Of a DNA stretch of 64,000 bases, positions 58,327-64,000 are shown in pieces. The stretch is from contig NZ_SCRH01000023.1 of assembly GCF_004298145.1 (NCBI RefSeq), positions 1-64,000 on the forward strand, given 5' to 3'. The DNA is from Mycobacterium sp. (GTDB taxonomy: Bacteria; Actinomycetota; Actinomycetes; Mycobacteriales; Mycobacteriaceae). Every line of letters begins with the position of its first letter. Positions within the stretch are counted from its first letter, which is position 1. The translations under genes and the position numbers were made by a program. Below the pieces are notes generated by a model. The model saw nothing but the letters and a program-made list of their open reading frames with translations. It searched no databases and was not told the DNA's origin.

Positions 58327-59475
58327 TCAACGGCTTAATACCGCGCATGCACTCACCCCGGGCGCACCGTAGACGTGGGTGAATCCGACGGCGGGGTTAC
58401 CCGGAACCTGACGCGGTCCCGCATCGCCGCGCAGTTGCAGGGTGATTTCATGGATCTGTCGCAGACCCGATGCTCCGACCGGTTCGCCGTTGGCGATGCA
58501 GCCGCCGTCGGTGTTGACCGGAAGCCGGCCGCCGATGTCGGTCTCGCCGTCGTGCAGCAGGCGCTCCTGTTCTCCGTGCTCGCACAGTCCGGCCTCGGCA
58601 AGATGGATGATCTCCGCGCCGGATTCAGTGTCTTGAATCTGCACGACCTGTACATCTCCGGGACCGATACCGGCCTGTGCGAATGCCGCGCGGGCGGCGT
58701 CGGTCGTCGTTTCGACGCCGGACTGGATGGGAAGGGAGGGACTGAACACCGTGAATGCGCCGAATTGACGGGTCCGCTGCGCCACTGAGCGCAGCCAAAT
58801 CGGTAGTTTGGTAATTGTTTTCGCCCGCTCGCGAGACGCGAGCACCACCGCGGCCGCTCCGGCGCCGGGCGCGCAGAACATGAACTGGGTCAGCGGCGGG
58901 CAGACCACCGGTGCTGCCGCCACGTCGTCGGCCGAGAGCGCGGTGCGCCGCCAGGCCGTCGGGGTCAGCGACCCGTTGCGGAACGCCTTCGCGGCGACCA
59001 GCGCGAGCGACCGGTCCGTGATGCCGTGGTCGTGCATGTAACGCCGAATCTTCATGGCGAAGTACTGCGGGGCGACCATGAGGCCGTTGTGCCCGTACCA
59101 CTCCCCCAGACCCCAATCTTGCGGGTCGAGGTCGAAGGCACCGCGTGGGTGTTTGTCGAAGCCCACCGCCAGGGCCACATCGGCTTCCCCCGATGTGATC
59201 ATCGCGCTTGCGGTAGTCAGCGCGCTTCCGCCGGTCGCACATCCGTTGAAGACGTTGATGAACGGAAGCCCGGTGAGCCCCAAGGCGGAAACAGACGCGT
59301 CGGCGTTGCCGGCCGACATTGACCCGCCGACGGCGACCTGGACATCGGCCCACTGCAGGCCCGCGTCTTGAAGCGCCGCGCGGGCGGCCTCGACGCCCAG
59401 GCGCAGACCCGTCGAATCCTCGTGTCGGCCAAAGGATGTCTTTCCGACACCGACGATGGCTACGTCGCAAGTCAC
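58327..59475 (-). CDS. Ltp2-like thiolase-superfamily protein (candidate side-chain aldolase)
   Basis: 382 aa from GTG 59475, sharing GTGA with the DUF35 gene. Thiolase-fold markers: VAIVGVGKTSFGRHEDSTGL, FNGCATGGSALTTASAMI with Cys79, and the C-terminal TDGGCIANGEPVGASGLRQIHE and HVYGAPGVSACAVL. The long histidine motif of true thiolases is altered. Its pairing with a DUF35 zinc-ribbon/OB protein is the arrangement of Ltp2, the retro-aldolase that cleaves the C22 steroid side chain. The likely reaction is cleavage of a beta-hydroxyacyl-CoA; the substrate need not be a steroid. Confidence 0.82.
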   Translation of the reverse strand: MTCDVAIVGVGKTSFGRHEDSTGLRLGVEAARAALQDAGLQWADVQVAVGGSMSAGNADASVSALGLTGLPFINVFNGCATGGSALTTASAMITSGEADVALAVGFDKHPRGAFDLDPQDWGLGEWYGHNGLMVAPQYFAMKIRRYMHDHGITDRSLALVAAKAFRNGSLTPTAWRRTALSADDVAAAPVVCPPLTQFMFCAPGAGAAAVVLASRERAKTITKLPIWLRSVAQRTRQFGAFTVFSPSLPIQSGVETTTDAARAAFAQAGIGPGDVQVVQIQDTESGAEIIHLAEAGLCEHGEQERLLHDGETDIGGRLPVNTDGGCIANGEPVGASGLRQIHEITLQLRGDAGPRQVPGNPAVGFTHVYGAPGVSACAVLSR

Positions 59476-59936
59476 GGCTGTCCCTCCGCCGGCTCGAACG
59501 CGAAGGTGGTGCGATCGGGGTGGCCGGGCAACTCGACGAATGTGAGCTTCATCGGCAGTCCGATCCGCAACCGGGCGGGGTCGGACTCGGTGAGCCGTGC
59601 CTCCACCCGGAGTTGGCCGGGCAGTTCGACATACCCGACCCCGAACGGTTCGAACGAGTCGGTGGCCAGGAACGGCGGCTTTGGGGCGAACGTCTGCACT
59701 GTCCAGGTCCACAAGACACCGTGCGGCCCCACCGGTTCACGCGCGACCGACTGCGACGCGCACCGCGGGCAGGACGACTGTTCGGGAAAGGTTATTTCGG
59801 AGCATGATTCGCATCGGGATGCGATCAGCCTCGGCTCGTCATCCAGCGTGCAGAAAAGATCGGATTCAAACGGTGCGCGCGAGGCCACTGCCGCTTCTGG
59901 GGCCGTTTCTGGCGCAGACGCATCGGCGCGGGTCAT
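59472..59936 (-). CDS. DUF35 zinc-ribbon / OB-fold partner of the thiolase-like protein
   Basis: 154 aa from ATG 59936 (MTRADASAPETAPEA); the frame extends to 60017 into the operator. Rubredoxin-like zinc ribbon C42-xx-C45 ... C56-xx-C59 (RCESCSEI, SCPRCAS). OB-fold follows: GVLWTWTVQTFAPKPPF, FGVGYVELPGQLRVEARL. Such proteins bind and stabilise Ltp2-type aldolases and the MaoC/thiolase complexes of steroid degradation. The GTGA overlap with the thiolase gene supports a stoichiometric complex. Confidence 0.88.
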   Translation of the reverse strand: MTRADASAPETAPEAAVASRAPFESDLFCTLDDEPRLIASRCESCSEITFPEQSSCPRCASQSVAREPVGPHGVLWTWTVQTFAPKPPFLATDSFEPFGVGYVELPGQLRVEARLTESDPARLRIGLPMKLTFVELPGHPDRTTFAFEPAEGQP

Positions 59937-59969
59937 AGCACAGGATCTCCTTCGTCGGCCGCACCGCGT

Positions 59970-60052
59970 GTTGCGTGCGGTTACGCACATAACATGCAGC
60001 GGCCCCGACGGTAGCACTTTTATGTGCGCTCACGCACATAAATTTGTAGAAT
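59970..60052. promoter_or_regulatory. Two 10-4-10 palindromic TetR operators and a leaderless promoter
   Basis: TTTATGTGCG (60019-60028), 4 bp, CGCACATAAA (60033-60042) is a perfect 24-bp dyad. A second copy, GTTGCGTGCG-GTTA-CGCACATAAC (59970-59993), keeps 8 of 10 pairs. TAGAAT (60047-60052) lies 7 nt before the TetR ATG at 60060. The sites sit between the divergent TetR and DUF35 genes, so one repressor can control both directions. Confidence 0.85.
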
Positions 60053-60059
60053 CCGCGGG

Positions 60060-60704
60060 ATGACTGTCGACGCATCGTCAAAGCAGCGGGTTGCGGATTC
60101 GCGACGTCCGGCGCGCACGCAGCGCGAACGGGTCGCCGAATCGACTCGGCGGCTTCTCCCGGCCGCCGTCGAGTTGTTCGCCGAGCAAGGATATGACCGC
60201 ACGACTGCGGCGCAGATCGGTGAACGAGCCGGCTACAGCCGGGCGATGGTTCGCCGCCGGTACGGCTCCAAAGAAGGACTTCTTCAGGTTCTCTTCGATA
60301 TTGAACTGCGCCAAAGGGTTACACCCCCGGTCGACCCGGATCGCACCGGACTCGGGCAGATCTTGTTGCAAGTTGACCAGTTCATTGCGTTCGTCGAAAG
60401 CGACGAGATGGTGGCGCGGGCCTTCTTCGTGCTGGCCTTCGAGACCGGCGCACAACGCCTGGCGCTGCGCGCTGCTTTTCGGGAATGGTTCGCCGACTAC
60501 GAGGCCAACATGAAGCAGTCACTGCGGGTAGGCAAGCGCGACAAAACGATCCGCCAAGATCTCGACATCGATCACGAGGCCCAGCAATTCGTCTCGCAAT
60601 GTCTCGGCCTGGCATTCCGTTGGACCCTGGACTGGGAGGGGTACGACTTTCTGGCCGACGCACGCGCGTGGCGGGCCGCACTCGCCGAGCGTTACCGACC
60701 GTGA
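60060..60704 (+). CDS. TetR-family regulator of the DUF35-thiolase operon
   Basis: 214 aa, ATG at 60060. Helix-turn-helix RTTAAQIGERAGYSRAMVRRRYGSKEGLL; the unusual run of arginines (MVRRRYG) in the recognition region replaces the more common YYHFG. The C-terminal domain ends YDFLADARAWRAALAERYRP. Divergent from the DUF35 gene across the two perfect operators, which it almost certainly binds. Confidence 0.87.
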   Translation: MTVDASSKQRVADSRRPARTQRERVAESTRRLLPAAVELFAEQGYDRTTAAQIGERAGYSRAMVRRRYGSKEGLLQVLFDIELRQRVTPPVDPDRTGLGQILLQVDQFIAFVESDEMVARAFFVLAFETGAQRLALRAAFREWFADYEANMKQSLRVGKRDKTIRQDLDIDHEAQQFVSQCLGLAFRWTLDWEGYDFLADARAWRAALAERYRP

Positions 60705-60725
60705 GCCGGTGCGCTCAGGATACGA

Positions 60726-60737
60726 TAACGATCGTTA
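60726..60737. promoter_or_regulatory. Perfect palindrome TAACGATCGTTA before the LLM gene
   Basis: A 12-bp perfect dyad at 60726-60737, 36 bp upstream of the TTG at 60773 and 22 bp after the TetR stop. Candidate operator for the following gene. Confidence 0.5.
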
Positions 60738-60772
60738 AACGCCAATGATGTGCGCGGGAAGGCCGGTGAAAG

Positions 60773-61816
60773 TTGAAACTTGGGGTGACACTTCCTAGTC
60801 GAGTGGGGTCGATGGCCGACGTTGCACACCTCGCCGCCATGGCCGATACCGCGGGTTTCGATGCGCAGTGGTCGTACGAGGTTCTTCGTAACCCTCTCCT
60901 GGTTGCGGCCGCTGCGGCGATGGCCACCGAACGCTCACGCGTGGGCACCGGCATCATCGGCGCCTTCGCCCGCAGTCCCTTCGACCTTGCCAACTCGGCG
61001 CTGGACCTTGACGACATGTCTCGAGGGCGAATGACGCTTGGTATCGGCACGGGTGCTCCCGAGGCGCTGCGCGCCTTCCACAACAGCAACGGGGATGCGC
61101 CAATCGCTCGGATGCGAGAGTACATCGATGTACTGCGTCGATCCTGGGACTACCTGGCCACGGGACACGGGCGAAGGTTCGAGGGTGAGCATTTTCGGTT
61201 TTCCCCCCCACCGGTAAACCCCTGGGGGGAAAGGGAACTGATCCGACCGCAAGTTCCGGTGTACCTCGCGGCCATGGGGCCGCAGATGATCCGGTTGTGC
61301 GGTAGCCGCGCCGACGGCTGGATCGGATACTTCTACACCCCGGAGCTACTCGACTCCTTCGTACGGACGAATCTGGAGAAAGGTGCTGCCAAAGCTGGGC
61401 GGACCAAGGCCGACGTGGAGATCTGCGTCGAAATGGTCTGCTCGATATCGACCGATCGCCGATTAGCGTTCGCGCGCGCCCGCAGGCAAGTCGGGTTCTA
61501 TGCGGTGCACCCAATCACCAATGCGCTGTTAGCCGGCTACGGATTGCTCGACGAAGTCGAAGACTTACGCGCCAGGTTCAAAGTTGAGGGGCCAGAAGCT
61601 TTCGCGCATACCAGCGATCGCTTGGTCGACAAACTTTCCATCACGGGCACCCCCGAAGAGGCCAGGCACAAGCTTCAGGAGTACCACGGGCACGTCGATC
61701 TGATGCTCCTGCACACCCCCTACGTACCACCGTTGACCATGCAAGATGCGACCGACGCATTTTCCGGCATCGTGGAAACCTTGGCGCCCGATAAGACTGA
61801 TTCACTGCGGCACTGA
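60773..61816 (+). CDS. LLM-class F420/flavin-dependent oxidoreductase
   Basis: 347 aa from TTG 60773 (MKLGVTLPSRVGSMADV), with GGAAGG 12 nt upstream. LLM features: AGFDAQWSYEVLRNPLLVAAAAA (in part), SRGRMTLGIGTGAPEALRAF, VPVYLAAMGPQMIRLCGSRADGW (in part) and a C-terminal GTPEEARHKLQEY. GIGTGAPE corresponds to the F420/FMN-binding loop. It is not closely similar to the other two LLM proteins. It stands alone between the TetR gene and the convergent flavoprotein gene. Confidence 0.85.
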   Translation: MKLGVTLPSRVGSMADVAHLAAMADTAGFDAQWSYEVLRNPLLVAAAAAMATERSRVGTGIIGAFARSPFDLANSALDLDDMSRGRMTLGIGTGAPEALRAFHNSNGDAPIARMREYIDVLRRSWDYLATGHGRRFEGEHFRFSPPPVNPWGERELIRPQVPVYLAAMGPQMIRLCGSRADGWIGYFYTPELLDSFVRTNLEKGAAKAGRTKADVEICVEMVCSISTDRRLAFARARRQVGFYAVHPITNALLAGYGLLDEVEDLRARFKVEGPEAFAHTSDRLVDKLSITGTPEEARHKLQEYHGHVDLMLLHTPYVPPLTMQDATDAFSGIVETLAPDKTDSLRH

Positions 61817-61870
61817 TTCGTGTCAGCGATTCCGGCTTTCGTAACACTCCACTGTCAGAGGCCAACCCGG

Positions 61871-63265
61871 CTAAACCGCGACGAAGCGCCGGCGAGGTGC
61901 ACGCAGCTGGCTCACCAGCTCCGCCGCGGCACGCTCGCCCGACACCGTAGCGGTGCACATGTTCGATGACGAACGGAACACCCCGGCCAGCTGGATACGC
62001 GAGCTGATAGCCGCCTGCCGGGCCTGGAACTGCCCGAGCTCCTTGTATAGCCCCGGTCTGCTGTAGACGATCACCTCGTTCCACCGGGCGATTCGCGTGT
62101 AGTCCACCGTGTCGCTCAGGCCGGGGATCACTTTCTCCATCCGACGCAGGATTTGGGTGCGGATGGTGTCGTCATCCTCGTCGATGATCTGTTCGGCGAA
62201 TTCGGTCATCGTCAGGATGTCGAGCAGACCGTGGCCCTCCGGTGCGCGGCCCGGCGCCTTGTTGTGCTCGCAGGTGAAGCCCATCAAGTCGGGATCAACG
62301 GGTTCCGGAATGTTGATCACGGAAGCCGCGATGCCCTTGGGCTTACGGGTGACGCCGGTGTTCATCACGACGCACTTGGTGTACCGCAGGCTGCGCAGGA
62401 AGGCCTCCGAGGCCGCAGCGAAATGGCCGGGTGCCAGATCGGGGATGGTATCGCCACGGGCGGTGATCACCGCGCCCGCACCGGATTCGGTGTGGGTGAC
62501 GCCGTCCGCGCCCGTCCAGGTGACCCTCACCCCGTCGGCGTCCTCCCGGATCTCCTGTACCGTGGCGCCCAACCGGATGTCCATGCCCTCGGACAGACGG
62601 TCGACGTAGGTCGAATATCCCTCGCGGAAGGCATAGAGCTTGCTGCCGAGGATGTTGTAGAGCATGAAGAACAGCTCGAGGTTGGAGATGGCGTCGCCGC
62701 GCACACCCAGCACGCCGCGCACCGTCGAATTGATGACGTAGTCGTAAACCTCCCCGGACAGCCCGAGATGCAATGAGCAGTATTCGCGCGGCGTCATCGT
62801 GTCGAATGCTGAAGCGCGAGAGAGGTCTTCGTAGTTCAGGAGCTTGCTGGCGCGGGTCGCGTCGACCCCGAATCGGGCCATCAGCGCCTTGGACTTCAGC
62901 GACACCAGCGGCGTCTTGAGGACGTCGAGAAACAGATGGTCCGAGCGCAGGTTGTGGATGGTGTTGTCGCGCGCGAAGCCGATGATCGACCCGGCCGGAA
63001 TCAGGTCTGGACCGCTACCGATCTCATGGGCGAGCTTGACCACCGGCTCGTAGGCGCTCGGCAAAATGGTGGCGCCTTCCTCCATGAGGTACCCCTGTTC
63101 GCGGTGGGTGTGGATCATGCCGCCGGTGCGGTCGCGTTTCTCGAAAATGACAGCCGGAATGCCTTGGGCCCGAAGCCGGTACGCTGCGGTGAGGCCGGAC
63201 GGTCCGGCACCGACGATGAAGACCGGTCCGTGATCCGCGAGTCCGTTCTCGGCGTTGGCTGTCAT
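61871..63265 (-). CDS. FAD-dependent amine-oxidase/desaturase-like oxidoreductase (paralogue of 24704)
   Basis: 464 aa, ATG at 63265, overlapping the TetR stop (ATGA). FAD motif VFIVGAGPSGLTAAYRLRAQG with FEKRDRTGG; C-terminal FAD contact RIQLAGVFRSSSNMCTATVSG. It shares with the 24704 protein GYLMEEGATILPSAYEPV (there GYLMEAGTTILPAAYDSV), the CEHNKAPGRAPEG stretch and the whole domain order. Both paralogues are neighbours of AveC-like genes and a TetR gene, so the set is a duplicated module. Substrate unknown. Confidence 0.8.
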   Translation of the reverse strand: MTANAENGLADHGPVFIVGAGPSGLTAAYRLRAQGIPAVIFEKRDRTGGMIHTHREQGYLMEEGATILPSAYEPVVKLAHEIGSGPDLIPAGSIIGFARDNTIHNLRSDHLFLDVLKTPLVSLKSKALMARFGVDATRASKLLNYEDLSRASAFDTMTPREYCSLHLGLSGEVYDYVINSTVRGVLGVRGDAISNLELFFMLYNILGSKLYAFREGYSTYVDRLSEGMDIRLGATVQEIREDADGVRVTWTGADGVTHTESGAGAVITARGDTIPDLAPGHFAAASEAFLRSLRYTKCVVMNTGVTRKPKGIAASVINIPEPVDPDLMGFTCEHNKAPGRAPEGHGLLDILTMTEFAEQIIDEDDDTIRTQILRRMEKVIPGLSDTVDYTRIARWNEVIVYSRPGLYKELGQFQARQAAISSRIQLAGVFRSSSNMCTATVSGERAAAELVSQLRAPRRRFVAV

Positions 63266-63882
63266 CTCTTCGCTCTCTTTCTCTCGGATTTTGTGCTGAC
63301 CACCAGTGAGGGCAGTACGAAGTCGGTGACGAGCGCCCTCTCGGCCTTGGCGTCAAGGTCCTCGCGCAGGATCAACATCAAATAGACCCCACGCAGCCAC
63401 TCGACTACCCGGTCGTCGCTGACCTCAGGCCGGATCTCGCCGCGCACGCGGGCCCGCCGCAACATCGGGCCGAGCACGTCTAAAACGATGCCCTGCATGG
63501 AGGATTCATGGCCGGTGATCAATCGGTGCAGGGAAACGGTCGTGGTGGTGTCCAGCAGGTGGCCCAATTCCGCATCGGAGCGCGCGGCGTCCACCGTGGC
63601 GATCGAGGTCTCCAGCAACAGCTCGTCGAAGGGGGCGTCGCGGTCGGCGATCGGCCTGATGCCCTCCCCCAGTTCGCGCAGCCTGGTGACGATGGCGGCT
63701 TCGGTGATCTCGCGACGGGTCAGGCCGAGCCGGTAGACGCCCGTGCGCCCGATACCCGATTCCTTGGCGATGTCCTGCATCGTGGTCCGGTCCACGCCAT
63801 AACGGGCGAAGCAGCGGCGGGCGGCAACGATCACCCGATCCAGCAGTGCGGGTTCCCCATTGTCGGTGAGCATGGCGACCAT
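63262..63882 (-). CDS. TetR-family regulator
   Basis: 206 aa, ATG at 63882 directly after the TAG of the upstream gene; ATG 63873 is an alternative. Helix-turn-helix RTTMQDIAKESGIGRTGVYRLGLTRREIT, with the usual (Y/F)xHF end replaced by YRLGLTRR. C-terminal VRGVYLMLILREDLD-like segment (VEWLRGVYLMLIL) and a basic tail. Read in one operon with the flavoprotein gene downstream and the AveC-like gene upstream. Confidence 0.85.
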   Translation of the reverse strand: MVAMLTDNGEPALLDRVIVAARRCFARYGVDRTTMQDIAKESGIGRTGVYRLGLTRREITEAAIVTRLRELGEGIRPIADRDAPFDELLLETSIATVDAARSDAELGHLLDTTTTVSLHRLITGHESSMQGIVLDVLGPMLRRARVRGEIRPEVSDDRVVEWLRGVYLMLILREDLDAKAERALVTDFVLPSLVVSTKSERKRAKR

Positions 63883-64000
63883 CTAACCGCCTCCGGTCGC
63901 GGCGCTGCCCTGGGCATGTTTGAGCTGATTCAAATACTGGTTGGGGCACAGCGGCTTTCCGGGCTGACCACAGTAAATGCTGCCCTGCTGATACGACGGC
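63883..64000 (-). CDS. C-terminal part of a probable AveC-like protein, cut by window edge
   Basis: The minus-strand frame ending at TAG 63883-63885 encodes SYQQGSIYCGQPGKPLC followed by PNQYLNQLKHAQGSAATGGG. The pattern SY....CGQ...C(P) matches SYFTDGLCGQDTDRACPG near the C-terminus of the interrupted AveC-like gene at 21885-23066. Only ~38 codons are visible, so the family is a reasoned guess. It would complete a module AveC-like - TetR - flavoprotein parallel to the one at 21.9-26.8 kb. Confidence 0.5.
   Translation of the reverse strand, partial: PSYQQGSIYCGQPGKPLCPNQYLNQLKHAQGSAATGGG

Noticed and set aside
1..64000. CRISPR arrays, tRNA and rRNA genes
   Set aside because: No regularly spaced direct repeats with spacers, no cloverleaf-like or rRNA-like segments were found. 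The only tandem array is the decamer at 44651-44700.

Overview
The window is GC-rich, densely coding DNA of a mycobacterial type (Mycobacterium/Mycolicibacterium or a close actinobacterial relative). The evidence is the gene content: about a dozen TetR regulators, acyl-CoA dehydrogenases, acyl-CoA ligases, P450s, F420/flavin LLM oxidoreductases, and an Ltp2-like thiolase with a DUF35 partner. Many starts also look leaderless, with a TANNNT-type -10 box only 6-8 nt before ATG/GTG, which is common in mycobacteria. No rRNA, tRNA or CRISPR was seen. At least thirteen gene junctions are 4-base ATGA/GTGA/TTGA overlaps, so translational coupling is the rule.

Positions 1-26.8 kb hold an unusual set of repeated gene families. 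Four proteins (205-1821, 9971-11575, 16189-17832, 19942-21540) look like rifampin-phosphotransferase/PEP-synthase proteins that keep the middle domain and the swivelling His domain but have no ATP-grasp domain. They sit among proteins that look like AttH/CrtC lipocalin-fold proteins (2892, 3960, 11572, 15176, 17890 and 18909; a seventh is at 55241). Also present are AveC-like seven-helix membrane proteins (13428, 23059, 23883, a nonsense-interrupted copy at 21885-23066, and probably a partial gene at 63883-64000), phytoene-desaturase/amine-oxidase-like flavoproteins (5089, 24704, and 61871 at the far end), an LLM oxidoreductase and a ring-hydroxylating oxygenase that lacks its Rieske domain. 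The last residues of a carotenoid cleavage oxygenase are at the left edge. A promoter-embedded operator, GATAC-N15-GTATC, occurs three times (14361, 15074, 21594) and ties the module 14.3-21.6 kb into one regulon, probably under the TetR at 14423-15028. I regard this 1-27 kb region as the best candidate for an undescribed system, plausibly modification of a cyclic or polyene lipid. Its substrate cannot be read from the sequence.

From 27 to 29.8 kb there is a small membrane operon (a 6-helix protein, cytochrome-oxidase-subunit-III/NorE-like and subunit-IV-like proteins). It shares a 16-bp promoter motif with the nearby TetR gene at 29129. An insertion-sequence scar and a truncated DapB-like gene lie between them. 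From 30 to 54.7 kb lies a CoA-linked oxidative region: three paralogous P450 + acyl-CoA dehydrogenase pairs, three acyl-CoA ligases, an aldehyde dehydrogenase, an enoyl-CoA hydratase, a complete Rieske oxygenase and several TetR regulators. The block 30.1-36.1 kb and the block 43.4-49.1 kb are near-duplicates in content. Nested transposase fragments lie at 43.0-43.3 kb.

From 55 to 64 kb there is another AttH-like gene, an APH-like kinase, an operon of DUF35, Ltp2-like thiolase and 6-helix membrane protein under two clear TetR operators, an LLM oxidoreductase, and a second flavoprotein + TetR + AveC-like module. Overall the window looks like an accessory metabolic island in which CoA activation, beta-oxidation-type dehydrogenation, P450/Rieske hydroxylation and retro-aldol cleavage (30-63 kb) accompany the unusual lipocalin/AveC/His-domain set.
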